The translations under genes and the position numbers were made by a program. 64,000 nucleotides of DNA from Sphingobacterium litopenaei (GTDB taxonomy: Bacteria > Bacteroidota > Bacteroidia > Sphingobacteriales > Sphingobacteriaceae), in the NCBI RefSeq assembly GCF_014692495.1, contig NZ_JACOIJ010000002.1:169957-233956 (forward strand), in the 5' to 3' direction. The first letter of the stretch is position 1; each line of letters begins with the position of its first letter. This document shows, in pieces, positions 1 to 6,986 of this stretch. The notes under the pieces were generated by a model. It was given only the letters and a program-made list of their open reading frames with translations. It made no database searches and was not told where the DNA came from.

Positions 1-404
1 TGTTTTTCGGCAGGAATACCGCAGGCATCACTTGCCAAACAAGCGGTTTGTTTGTTATTCAGTACAAAATGGTTTCCGTTAAAATCCAAATCGTATTTAC
101 CGATTGTTTCGCTCTGGTATTCTACTTCTATTTCGGCATCATCAATTCCCAATTTTTCTTCGGATAATTTAATGATGTTTAATAATTTGGTCGGTTTTAA
201 TCTGTGTTCAAAATCGTTGGCGTTCCATAATTGGAAATTGACAACTTTTTCATTTCGGATAGTTCCGCCACAATCAATAAAGTGTTTGGTAATAATACCT
301 ACTTCCGTAATGTGGAAATGTTCGGGAACAAAAGTTCCGTTTTCTAATTGAAATTCAACATTGTCTAATGTTGGCAAGATTTCTTTGATTTCTGATAGTT
401 TCAT
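1..404 (-). CDS. DUF6428 family protein (3' end outside window)
   Basis: The reading frame starts at the ATG complementary to 402-404 and is open to the window edge, giving about 134 residues of a partial protein. It begins MKLSEIKEILPTLDNVEF and has a mixed alpha/beta, acidic sequence that I recognise as the DUF6428 family. Members of that family are commonly found directly behind ArsR regulators in Bacteroidota arsenic clusters. The biochemical function is unknown. It follows arsR on the same strand with a 73-base gap holding a copy of the putative ArsR operator, so it is probably arsenic- or metal-induced together with genes beyond the window. The family call comes from recall of the sequence style and the neighbourhood. 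Confidence 0.75.
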   Translation of the reverse strand, partial: MKLSEIKEILPTLDNVEFQLENGTFVPEHFHITEVGIITKHFIDCGGTIRNEKVVNFQLWNANDFEHRLKPTKLLNIIKLSEEKLGIDDAEIEVEYQSETIGKYDLDFNGNHFVLNNKQTACLASDACGIPAEK

Positions 405-440
405 TGTTTTTGAATTTTAAAAAGATTTATTAAATTATAT

Positions 441-456
441 ATTGCAATATAACGAT
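441..456. promoter_or_regulatory. Putative ArsR operator, copy 2 (arsR-DUF6428 gap)
   Basis: The sequence ATTGCAATATAACGAT matches 14 of 16 bases of the site upstream of arsR (823-838). It overlaps a perfect 12-base palindrome, ATATTGCAATAT, at 439-450. It lies 37 bases ahead of the DUF6428 start codon, on the transcribed side. The repetition of one imperfect palindrome in both gaps of a regulator-led cluster is the evidence. Binding by ArsR is an inference. Confidence 0.6.
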
Positions 457-477
457 GTTAAATACTAAAAAAAACGG

Positions 478-807
478 CTAACAGCACTTGTTTACCTTTA
501 CTTCCTGATTGAAAAAAGTATTAAAATCCGTTTGGATTTTTTTCCAAACATTTTCATCAATACAATAGCAAACAGATTTGCCCTCGATTGTCCCCTGAAT
601 GATACCGATGTTTTTCAATTCCTTTAAGTGCTGTGAAATAGTTGCCTGTGCCAAGCCCAATTCCTCGACCAAATCATTACAGATACAGGCTTTCTGGTTG
701 ATGATATATTGAAGTATGGCAACCCTTGCAGGGTGTGCCAGAACCTTAAACAGAGAAGCTAATCTATTTTGTTCGTCTGTGAATATTTCCGATTTGGTAA
801 GTCCCAT
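478..807 (-). CDS. arsR: ArsR/SmtB family metalloregulator
   Basis: This is a small winged-helix repressor (109 residues) that would release DNA on binding arsenite or a related thiophilic metal. The core fold is visible from FKVLAHPARVAILQYI through the recognition helix region ATISQHLKELKNIGII to the wing. Cys41 and Cys43 (ACICNDL) sit at the start of the DNA-binding region, as in the ELCVCDL site of ArsR proteins, and the protein ends in a Cys-Cys pair (108-109) that could add a ligand. It is the first gene of a leftward cluster with DUF6428 and has an operator-like palindrome 15 bases ahead of its ATG, so autoregulation is likely. The exact inducer cannot be told from sequence. Arsenic is favoured by the DUF6428 neighbour. 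Confidence 0.88.
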   Translation of the reverse strand: MGLTKSEIFTDEQNRLASLFKVLAHPARVAILQYIINQKACICNDLVEELGLAQATISQHLKELKNIGIIQGTIEGKSVCYCIDENVWKKIQTDFNTFFNQEVKVNKCC

Positions 808-822
808 ATTTTGTTTTTATAC

Positions 823-856
823 ATCGCAATATTACGATAATAAATTCAAACACAAA
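823..856 (-). promoter_or_regulatory. arsR promoter with overlapping operator
   Basis: On the minus strand TTTG (856-853) is followed after 18 bases by TAATATTG (834-827), one mismatch from the Bacteroidota TAnnTTTG box. The imperfect palindrome ATCGCAATATTACGAT (823-838) covers that -7 box, so a bound repressor would block initiation. A near copy lies at 441-456. Confidence 0.6.
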
Positions 857-1208
857 AGGTTTTTTCGTAAAATTCTTTTCAAAGAAAAAAACAGAAAAAA
901 AAGAAAGCTGTTCAATCAAGACGGACAAGCGGAAAACCAAAAGGAAACGGAATAAGTCCCGAAGGGTGGCAGGGCAAACACAACAACTCGGCGAAGCCAC
1001 CTTTTTGCCCTGCCATTATGCCGTAAGCTTTTGGTTGGGCGGTGTGGTGGCTGTCCGCCTTACCTTTGCTGCCTTTTTGTTCTTTTTTGGGTGCACATTT
1101 CAAATACTCCTTTTATCAAAATGCTTTTGACTGCCAAAGACTGCCACTAAATGCCAAAGGCAAATGGAGTAAACTTCTATGGTTTACATTGGGGAAAATT
1201 TTGAACCT
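857..1208. other. Non-coding, GC-richer stretch with inverted repeats
   Basis: No convincing gene is visible here; the short open frames have no recognisable protein character. An 11-base perfect inverted repeat, GGCAGGGCAAA at 968-978 and its complement at 1004-1014, encloses 25 bases, and further GGCGG/CCGCC complementarity follows around 1040-1062. The base composition is richer in G+C than the flanking cargo. In conjugative elements such stretches can hold a transfer origin or transcript leaders, but nothing here proves either. Confidence 0.4.
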
Positions 1209-1586
1209 ATGGCACAAAAAGTAATTACCGACAAAGAGCGGAAAGAGAAAGAACAATCCGAGCAAAGAAAGAACACACCTTTTATGCAGGTCGATAAGAA
1301 CAGCGACCCAATTTCCAATTTCGTTGCCAACTTTAAACGTCAATTCAAAGACACAAAGGGTTTAGGTCTTGGCAGGCTGTTCGGGGGCAAACCTGCTGAA
1401 CCACCAAAGCAACCGGCCGAACCCGAAAGCGTAATAGGTGCGACAAAAACTGTTATGCGTTCGGATTATAAAAATGCTGAAAATCAGACCATACAGACCA
1501 ATAAAAAGCCTGCTTTAAAAATGGACAATTCAATCAAAATACAACAGGCTCGCCCAAAAAACAAAAAACCAAAGTTGGGATTATAA
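1209..1586 (+). CDS. Small basic protein of unknown function
   Basis: The chosen start is the ATG at 1209 (MAQKVITDKERKEKEQ), which gives 125 residues. An in-frame ATG at 1179 would add ten residues without protein-like character. The sequence is highly charged, probably coiled or disordered: a Lys/Glu-rich start, a Gly-rich middle (GLGLGRLFGGKP), a Pro/Glu stretch, and a Lys-rich tail ending PKNKKPKLGL. There is no membrane segment. I do not recognise the family. Its position between the transfer-type non-coding stretch and the helix-turn-helix pair suggests it belongs to the backbone of the conjugative element rather than to its cargo. Confidence 0.6.
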   Translation: MAQKVITDKERKEKEQSEQRKNTPFMQVDKNSDPISNFVANFKRQFKDTKGLGLGRLFGGKPAEPPKQPAEPESVIGATKTVMRSDYKNAENQTIQTNKKPALKMDNSIKIQQARPKNKKPKLGL

Positions 1587-1686
1587 CCGAGTATTTAGCA
1601 TCTGAACGCCAAATGCAACCTTTGACTACAACATTGGAAAACCTTGTATAAGCACCTTATATTTTTGAAGTTTAAATGATGTAGAT

Positions 1687-1983
1687 ATGGAAATAACAGT
1701 TTTAGACATTCAGATTTTAAAGGCATTGCACAGGGAAGTAAAGGAAGTATCCTTATTGGTTAAGGAAATTACATTGCCCTACAAAGCATTGCAACAGGCA
1801 ACAAAATGGCTCGACCAGCAGGAAGCCTGCCAACTGCTTAATATCAGTAAGCGAACATTACAGACATACAGGGCAAAGGGCATTCTTGGTGCAGCGCAAA
1901 TCAATCGGAAGACTTATTTCAGATTATCCGATGTGGAGTTACTTATGCAGGGAGAGCGACCATTAAAAAAGCAAAAGAAATGA
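1687..1983 (+). CDS. Excisionase-like helix-turn-helix protein
   Basis: This is a 98-residue DNA-binding protein of the HTH_17/excisionase type. A short N-terminal helix that may dimerise (ILKALHREVKEVSLLVKEI) precedes the MerR-like fold, visible as WLDQQEACQLLNISKRTLQT, then the YRAKGILG turn and a wing ending YFRLSDVELLM. Its stop overlaps the start of the next gene (ATGA at 1980-1983), so the two are translationally coupled. Such tandem small HTH genes near the integrase are typical of Bacteroidota conjugative elements, where they act in excision or control transfer. Which of these this one does cannot be decided here. Confidence 0.82.
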   Translation: MEITVLDIQILKALHREVKEVSLLVKEITLPYKALQQATKWLDQQEACQLLNISKRTLQTYRAKGILGAAQINRKTYFRLSDVELLMQGERPLKKQKK

Positions 1984-2261
1984 AACAGATTGGAAATTCA
2001 AACGAGGATATGCTTGCCCTGCTCGAAGCTATGGTAGGCATCAAAAATGAACTGCTGTATATCAGGCAATATTTCCACCCATTGTTAAAAGGGGAAATCT
2101 ACCTGTCAGGCGAACAGGTTTGTGAGAAGCTACACATTAGCAAACGGACGTTGCAACAGTACAGGGATGACGGACTGATACCTTTTATCAAACTTGAACG
2201 GAAAATTCTTTTCCGTGAAAGCGATATTATCAAGGTATTGGAAGACAACTATCAGCGTTAG
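1980..2261 (+). CDS. Second excisionase-like helix-turn-helix protein
   Basis: This is a 93-residue paralogue of the preceding gene with the same layout: an N-terminal helix (EDMLALLEAMVGIKNELLYI), then the helix-turn-helix EQVCEKLHISKRTLQQYRDD and a wing (KLERKILFRESDIIKVLE). The shared ISKRTLQ.YR motif shows the two arose by duplication. It is expressed with its partner through the ATGA overlap, and a strong hairpin follows 50 bases downstream. It probably acts on the ends of the element or its transfer genes. The role is inferred from family and position. Confidence 0.82.
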   Translation: MKQIGNSNEDMLALLEAMVGIKNELLYIRQYFHPLLKGEIYLSGEQVCEKLHISKRTLQQYRDDGLIPFIKLERKILFRESDIIKVLEDNYQR

Positions 2262-2311
2262 CCGAATAAATGAATGCTTTGAAACCGTAACCGTATCGGT
2301 CAATTAAAGAA

Positions 2312-2340
2312 ACAGCCCACTGCTTAAAGCGGTGGGCTGT
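2312..2340. terminator. Bidirectional hairpin between convergent genes
   Basis: A 13-base stem (2312-2324 with 2328-2340, one G-T pair) closes a 3-base loop. It lies between the end of the helix-turn-helix pair and the end of the leftward ABC-3C operon, where a terminator for both would be expected. The stem is strongly G+C rich, but neither side has a long T run. Confidence 0.7.
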
Positions 2341-2344
2341 GTTG

Positions 2345-4072
2345 CTATTTGGTTTCATTATACTTTAACCCTAAAAATCTATTTTCTTTTGTAAATGATG
2401 CTCTTTTTACGTCATTGACATTGAATGATAATTTATTATTTTGGGAAGCTAATTCTATAAGGTCACTATTTAATGTAACGATATACTGAAATTCATTAGG
2501 ACTCTTTTCATTGTAGCCAGAGAGAAAATTTAAGCTTTTTTCAATAGAATCATCATCTTCAAAAATATTATCGTGAATTAAGAATCCTGGGTGATATTGT
2601 TTTGTGTATTCATTAAGCATCAATGAAATATCATAGATAAATACTTTCATTCTTTCAGTAGAATGACTACCATCATCATCGGTTCTCATAACAAATTCGA
2701 CAACATTTTTATTTTTTGTTGTTTTAATCTCGAAATGAGCTTCCCTATTACCCATTATTTTTTCGTGAATTTCTAAAATCGTTTCTCTAAAGCTTTTAAT
2801 TATTTTAGCTTTTTGATATAATTCTTCATCAAAATCAGAAATTAGAACAGTTTTTTCTGCCTCTAATATTTTTTTATCTCTTTCTGCGGTATCATATCTT
2901 TCAATCAACGAACGAAGATTACTCAATTCACTGTTCTTATCATTGAAGATTTTTATTGAAGTCTTTAAATCTCTTAAAACTTCTCCATTATCTATAAGAC
3001 TAATTTTTTGAGAATAATCATTATCTAATTTTCTAACTACTTCATTTAGTTGATTAAGTTCTTTTTTCAAAGCAATTAATCGGTCATTTACAATAGAGCT
3101 TCTAAAACCATCAATTTTGTTTTTAAACTCTTTTAGGTCATCTAAAGATTTCTCCACTAAATCGCCAAGTCCTTGTTTGAATTGATTAAATATTATAGAA
3201 ATTTCATTTTCATTAATATTCTCTGGCTTTGGTAAAGAATCAATTTGCTTAATCTCGTATTTAATGGCTTGTTGACGTGTTCTAAGTTCAGATAATCTAC
3301 TTTCCAATTTTACCAAATCTTCCTGAAGTAATTCAAAGGATTCATTATTCTTTAATCCCTCAATAGATTTATTGATTTTTAAAACTTCACTTTCTAACTC
3401 ATTTAAATGGGCTTTGGCATCCTGAATTTTTAACTCATCATTTTGAGTCACTATTTTTTTTATTTCAGTAAAGTAGTCTTTCTTTTTTTTCAGATTATCG
3501 TTCAACGATTTAATTTCTGAATATTTTTCAAGTCCCAAATTCAAATAAAAAAGATGTGGTCCAAAATCTGGTGGTATCCTTTTTTTTGTATCGTGGCACT
3601 GAATTAAATCTTTAAATTCCGACCTTTCATCTCTAATAATTGGTTGTAACAAGTTTCTAAAACTTAACCGTTTTAAGCTTGTAGGAAAACGTTCAAAATA
3701 TAAATTCCCTAAATAGTCCGAAGCATCATCCAATCTATCAAAGTTCTTTTCTTCTCCATTAACGAAAATGGTTATTTGCTCCTGATTTTTTATTGAACGA
3801 GAAATAGTCATTTTTTTGTCATCAAAGTCAAGGTCTAATTTGATTTGACTTTCTGTTATTTCAGTATATTTTTTAGGAATCAGATTTAACCTACTGTCGG
3901 ATATTCTTTTAAGTAAACAAAAGTTTATAAACTCTATACAAATAGACTTGCCCACACCAATTTTCTTATTGGTGCTTTCCGCCTCTTCTCCCATAATAAT
4001 ATTTATCCCATATTCAAAAGTGATTGGGGCAAATATTTGAGGCTCGCTATATAGTCTATTAATTTTAATCAT
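2345..4072 (-). CDS. DUF2326 ABC-type ATPase of an ABC-3C system
   Basis: This 575-residue SMC/RecF-like ATPase is the motor and probable sensor of an ABC three-component conflict system. The N-terminal half-head starts MIKINRLYSEP and carries the P-loop end GVGKS at residues 39-43, where the classical first Gly is replaced (TNKKIGVGKS). A long Lys/Glu/Leu coiled coil spans about 180-420. The C-terminal half-head holds a signature-like region (GSHSTERMKVFIYDISLM) and a Walker B strand FLIHD followed by an acidic run. It is last in a three-gene operon, its ATG overlapping the end of the middle component (ATGA, 4069-4072). The P-loop keeps the Lys and Ser that matter, so activity is likely. The family name is recalled from ABC-ATPase classifications. 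Confidence 0.85.
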   Translation of the reverse strand: MIKINRLYSEPQIFAPITFEYGINIIMGEEAESTNKKIGVGKSICIEFINFCLLKRISDSRLNLIPKKYTEITESQIKLDLDFDDKKMTISRSIKNQEQITIFVNGEEKNFDRLDDASDYLGNLYFERFPTSLKRLSFRNLLQPIIRDERSEFKDLIQCHDTKKRIPPDFGPHLFYLNLGLEKYSEIKSLNDNLKKKKDYFTEIKKIVTQNDELKIQDAKAHLNELESEVLKINKSIEGLKNNESFELLQEDLVKLESRLSELRTRQQAIKYEIKQIDSLPKPENINENEISIIFNQFKQGLGDLVEKSLDDLKEFKNKIDGFRSSIVNDRLIALKKELNQLNEVVRKLDNDYSQKISLIDNGEVLRDLKTSIKIFNDKNSELSNLRSLIERYDTAERDKKILEAEKTVLISDFDEELYQKAKIIKSFRETILEIHEKIMGNREAHFEIKTTKNKNVVEFVMRTDDDGSHSTERMKVFIYDISLMLNEYTKQYHPGFLIHDNIFEDDDSIEKSLNFLSGYNEKSPNEFQYIVTLNSDLIELASQNNKLSFNVNDVKRASFTKENRFLGLKYNETK

Positions 4073-4305
4073 TTTTGTTTTCTAACATAAATAAAAGGCT
4101 CTTTAAAATCAATGATTCCTGATGAATATAAAAACGCAAGTCCAAAAAATAAATGACGGTAACGTGTAATATTATATTTTTTTAGGTCTTTAGATAACTC
4201 GAAAATAGAAATCTTATCAACTTTTTGACGTTGAATATTTTTCAAAATCAAAGAAGCTACATATACAGATGATGTTTTTATATTTTCGTCTTTAGATACT
4301 AACAT
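4069..4305 (-). CDS. ABC-3C system middle component
   Basis: This 78-residue protein sits between the ATPase and the SMEK-domain gene. Small proteins at this position in ABC-3C operons are the so-called middle components, thought to bridge the ATPase and the effector. The sequence reads as a compact winged-helix-like domain: helices SSVYVASLILKNIQ and ISIFELSKDLKKY, a third helix RYRHLFFGLAFLYSSG, then a short beta hairpin (IIDFKEPFIYVRK). Only 2 bases separate it from the upstream stop and it overlaps the next start, so the three products are probably made in fixed proportion. The MC subtype (I suspect MC6) is uncertain. Confidence 0.75.
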   Translation of the reverse strand: MLVSKDENIKTSSVYVASLILKNIQRQKVDKISIFELSKDLKKYNITRYRHLFFGLAFLYSSGIIDFKEPFIYVRKQK

Positions 4306-4307
4306 TG

Positions 4308-5234
4308 TTAATTATTTGGAAACACATTACAGTTAATCAATTCATCCAATAAATAATATTTTATGGCTATTTTATCGAACTTAATGCCGTTTTCTGAAAG
4401 TTTACCATAAAACAATTCAACTAACCTCTCTAATGCCATTTGAGGATTATTAGCCTCAGCCGTTAAAATCTTATCGCTTTCATCTTTTAAATAACTTGAT
4501 ATTTTAATTGCCTTTACACTGTCAATTCCTTGTTTAGCTTCAAATAATGGTTGTTGATAGACAGTACATAGTTCAGCATATAAATTTATCAAAAAACCAC
4601 TATGTTCAGAGAACCTATTGTAGATTTTAAATTGTGGGTCTACATTTTCAGGTTTCTCTGATATACTTCGATTGTCATCCTTACTTAAATATTCAATCAA
4701 AGCCATTATTGTTTCTACCTCGTTGGATTCTGTCTTCTTCCTTTCTTGTAAGACTTGTTCGTTAAGAAAATCTGCAATACTTTTAATCTTATTCAAATCT
4801 GTAATATTATTTATTACTGCTAAGATTTTCTTTATATCAAGGACATCTTCCTTATGGTTGAAGTTATTACCAAATTTTGTTTTATAATCTTTAGCGTCCT
4901 TAGCGATTAGCAAAAGTTTTAATTTATAGTCTTTACGATTGGTATCTTTGTAAAACCCATCAATAGCCTCCTTAATTTTCTTATTATCATTTTGGGAAGT
5001 TACCTGAATAGCCAACTTATTTTTAGTATCAATTAGGTCAATATGAGCAAAATTATTCTCAATGAAATTAGTGTTCTCAAACTCATATCCTAACAAATTG
5101 AAAAAATCTCGGTAAAAATTTTCCGCATAGACATTAATATCTGTTAAATTAAGGGAATTGAGTAGCTCTACCTCTGCTTTAAGGTATGCTAATCTTCTTC
5201 CAATTAAAGTTAAATATGATTGCCTATTGTCCAT
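4308..5234 (-). CDS. SMEK-domain protein, ABC-3C effector
   Basis: The ATG at 5234 (MDNRQSYLTLIGRRLAYLKA, 308 residues) is chosen. The frame opens earlier, at a TTG at 5282, but those 16 residues (Cys- and Val-rich) do not look like the start of this family. The N-terminal SMEK region has the hallmark run VELLNSLNLTDINVYAENF, then a restriction-endonuclease-like core, HIDLIDTKNKLAIQVTSQND, in which the catalytic E-x-K is replaced by Q-V-T. A helical C-terminal domain (about 200-308) is probably the ABC-3C contact part. In such systems this gene is taken to be the effector, acting on nucleic acid when the ATPase detects invasion. That role is an inference from comparative genomics. Confidence 0.8.
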   Translation of the reverse strand: MDNRQSYLTLIGRRLAYLKAEVELLNSLNLTDINVYAENFYRDFFNLLGYEFENTNFIENNFAHIDLIDTKNKLAIQVTSQNDNKKIKEAIDGFYKDTNRKDYKLKLLLIAKDAKDYKTKFGNNFNHKEDVLDIKKILAVINNITDLNKIKSIADFLNEQVLQERKKTESNEVETIMALIEYLSKDDNRSISEKPENVDPQFKIYNRFSEHSGFLINLYAELCTVYQQPLFEAKQGIDSVKAIKISSYLKDESDKILTAEANNPQMALERLVELFYGKLSENGIKFDKIAIKYYLLDELINCNVFPNN

Positions 5235-5417
5235 ACTTATATGCCAGGTAACTGTTACAATACAACATTTTGATTTGGACAAAGATATTAAATTGAGTGT
5301 TATGATTTCATTCTAATCATCTGAAACACGGAAAATATTACATGGCGGTTAGAAAATAAAGCTGTGAAAAAATACGTGTTTTTATTAATGTGAATTGGTT
5401 GTTTAAGTATAAGTAAA

Positions 5418-5447
5418 CAGTCCTGTTATTTATAAATAACAGGACTG
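5418..5447. terminator. Perfect 30-base palindrome, probable terminator
   Basis: The 15-base arm at 5418-5432 is exactly complementary to 5433-5447, with the centre TATA acting as loop. It lies just past the integrase stop on the minus strand, where the transcript continues into a T-rich run. It also shields the ABC-3C operon downstream from integrase read-through. Confidence 0.7.
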
Positions 5448-5464
5448 ACAGTTCTTTAAAATTT

Positions 5465-6715
5465 CTACAATTGTGACACAAAAGAGCGTTCCAAACCTTT
5501 AAATTTGTGCGATACCTTTTGCATATCCTTTCCAACTTTCTCATTAAGAATTTTTGCATAAATCTGTGTGGTGGCTATGTTTTTATGCCCTAACATTTTG
5601 CTCAAACTTTCAAGCGGAACGCCCTCGCTTAAAAACAGGGTGGCAAAAGTATGGCGTGCCAAATGAAAGGTTACTTTCTTTTCTTTAAGGCAGTCGATTT
5701 GTTGGGATATTACTTTTAATCTATCATTACAGGAACTATTAGACGGAACAGGAAAAACTTTGCCGTCCTTTGACAATCCTGTATACTTTTCGATAATCAT
5801 TTTCGGAATATCCAACAGCATTACATTGGACGATGTTGCCGTTTTTCTCCTGCGAACGATAATCCATTGATTGCCATCAAAGAACTCTTGTATATTACTG
5901 TTTTTAAGCCCTTTTATATCCGAATACGAAAGTCCTGTAAAGCAACTGAAAACAAACAGGTCTTTAACCAATTCGTCTTTCTTTTTCTCGCAGTTGAACG
6001 CTACAAGCTGTTCCAACTCGTTCCGCAACAGATAACCTCTGTCTTTATCCTTTTTGGTGTTCTTGTACTCGCTGAACGGATTAAAAGCAAGGTGCTTTCT
6101 GCTAATTGCCAATCGGCAAAGCGTAGTAAAACCAATCATATACAGCCAAATGGTGTTGTGGGTTAAACTTTGGTCGTCACGCAGGTAGTAATCAAAGTCC
6201 TGCACAAAATCAGGGGTAAGGTCGTTAAAAGATACATCGGAGTAACCGTATTTTGTAAGGGCAAAATTTTGCAGGTGCTTTAAAAGTGTTTTGTACTTAC
6301 TGCGTGTACCATTTACCCGAAGTCCGTTATTGACCTTTTTTTCATAATCAGAGAGGAACTGCTCGTAGAATTTGAAAAAGGTCAGTTCTCCGATTTCCAT
6401 TCCGAGAAAGGCATTTTTAAGTTTAGCAATGTTTACCGCTCCCTCGTTCTTTAGGATTTTGGAATAGCATTCCTCAATACCCAAACGAATTTTGTCAAGT
6501 TTGCTGTTTGTGTCTTGTGCTTCTCGGCTTTTTCCTAAAACCCTGCCGTACTTCAAATCCCAATTCGATGCGGAAATATCCAACTTTGTGCTGAATGCAG
6601 ACTGTTTACCATTTACAGTAATCCTGCACATAACCGTAACTTTTCCATTTTTCTTCGGGGCGTTCTTTTTAAGGTAGAAAAGCACCTTAAATGTTGATTT
6701 TTTTGTCGTTTCCAT
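5465..6715 (-). CDS. Tyrosine integrase, CTnDOT/IntDOT type
   Basis: The ATG at 6715 (METTKKSTFKVLFYLKKN) gives 416 residues. The longer frame to 6781 begins with TTG and adds nothing family-like. It has an N-terminal arm-binding domain (about 1-95), a SAM-like core-binding domain (about 105-200) and a catalytic domain. In the catalytic domain the first-Arg position reads TGLSYSDI, so Arg is replaced by Ser as in IntDOT. Then come a lysine hairpin, HLARHTFATLF (His and second Arg), LGHKNIATT and the nucleophile Tyr in QIYAKI. It catalyses integration and excision of the element, and would do so at the GTANNTTTGC core 242 bases upstream. It reads inward from the element end, as expected. Confidence 0.92.
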   Translation of the reverse strand: METTKKSTFKVLFYLKKNAPKKNGKVTVMCRITVNGKQSAFSTKLDISASNWDLKYGRVLGKSREAQDTNSKLDKIRLGIEECYSKILKNEGAVNIAKLKNAFLGMEIGELTFFKFYEQFLSDYEKKVNNGLRVNGTRSKYKTLLKHLQNFALTKYGYSDVSFNDLTPDFVQDFDYYLRDDQSLTHNTIWLYMIGFTTLCRLAISRKHLAFNPFSEYKNTKKDKDRGYLLRNELEQLVAFNCEKKKDELVKDLFVFSCFTGLSYSDIKGLKNSNIQEFFDGNQWIIVRRRKTATSSNVMLLDIPKMIIEKYTGLSKDGKVFPVPSNSSCNDRLKVISQQIDCLKEKKVTFHLARHTFATLFLSEGVPLESLSKMLGHKNIATTQIYAKILNEKVGKDMQKVSHKFKGLERSFVSQL

Positions 6716-6827
6716 ACTCACAATTCTTAATGATAAAATTAAACTTATGTGAGCCACGGAACAATATGAAAGATTGCGCAAAAAGCTGAAATACAGTATT
6801 TTGAATCGATTGTTTCCGATGTTTAAA

Positions 6828-6847
6828 AGTAACGTTTTAGTAACCTT
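6828..6847. repeat. Two AGTAACNTT direct repeats 11 bases apart
   Basis: AGTAACGTT at 6828-6836 is followed by AGTAACCTT at 6839-6847, one helical turn later. They lie between the integrase start and the attachment core, where arm-type integrase or excisionase sites occur in CTnDOT-like elements. Protein binding is only inferred. Confidence 0.35.
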
Positions 6848-6901
6848 ACTTTTGCCAATCGTTGCTTTTTCCTGCGTTTTACCACATTACCAAAAAATCA
6901 T

Positions 6902-6936
6902 AAAACGGCTGTAAAGCCTTTATTTACAACCGTTTT
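6902..6936. repeat. Inverted repeat at the element end
   Basis: Arms of 14 bases (6902-6915 and 6923-6936) pair with one G-T mismatch around a 7-base loop. A T-rich run follows on the plus strand. It is 20 bases inside the attachment core and could terminate rightward transcripts leaving the element, or serve as a recombination accessory site. Confidence 0.55.
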
Positions 6937-6965
6937 GCCTGTTTTTAATCTTTGATGTATATTTG
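6934..6965 (+). promoter_or_regulatory. Promoter of the WD40 gene
   Basis: TTTG at 6934-6937 and TATATTTG at 6958-6965 are separated by 20 bases, a full match to the Bacteroidota -33/-7 pattern. The gene's ATG follows at 6987. The -7 box lies inside the attachment core and the -33 box inside the element, so the promoter straddles the junction. Confidence 0.7.
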
Positions 6966-6966
6966 C
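6957..6966. other. Attachment core of the integrated element
   Basis: GTATATTTGC is a perfect match to GTANNTTTGC, the 10-base core used by CTnDOT-type elements. It lies outside the integrase gene at the distance expected for that family. The sequence to its right carries ordinary chromosomal genes and to its left element genes. The partner core at the other end is outside the window. Confidence 0.65.
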
Positions 6967-6986
6967 TGAAAATTTATTTTATATAT

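Larger units (their letters stand above)
1..6966. mobile_element. End of an integrated CTnDOT-like conjugative element
   Basis: This block is the integrase-proximal end of an element that continues past the left edge of the window. What is seen: a tyrosine integrase of the Bacteroidota IntDOT type reading inward, two excisionase-like helix-turn-helix genes, cargo (arsR with DUF6428, and an ABC-3C module), and a perfect GTANNTTTGC core at 6957-6966 about 240 bases outside the integrase start. The known CTnDOT family uses this 10-base core and has its integrase near one end. No conjugation genes lie in the window, so whether the element is complete is unknown. The exact junction is inferred. 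Confidence 0.75.

Noticed and set aside
1042..1224. Small open frames in the 0.86-1.2 kb non-coding stretch
   Set aside because: They are short, overlapping on both strands, rich in Phe/Leu or Lys without domain pattern, and lack good start contexts.
5234..5282. TTG-initiated extension of the SMEK-domain gene
   Set aside because: The extra 16 residues are Cys/Val/Thr-rich with no family character, while the ATG at 5234 starts exactly at the conserved region.
5418..5447. Perfect palindrome considered as an element end or integrase site
   Set aside because: It lies inside the element just after the integrase stop and lacks the GTANNTTTGC core. A terminator explains it better.
6846..6855. TTACTTTTGC considered as the attachment core
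   Set aside because: It has one mismatch to GTANNTTTGC, while a perfect match lies at 6957-6966 closer to chromosomal sequence.
6963..6986. Upstream TTG start for the WD40 protein
   Set aside because: The codon lies within the promoter -7 box, upstream of any possible transcript start.
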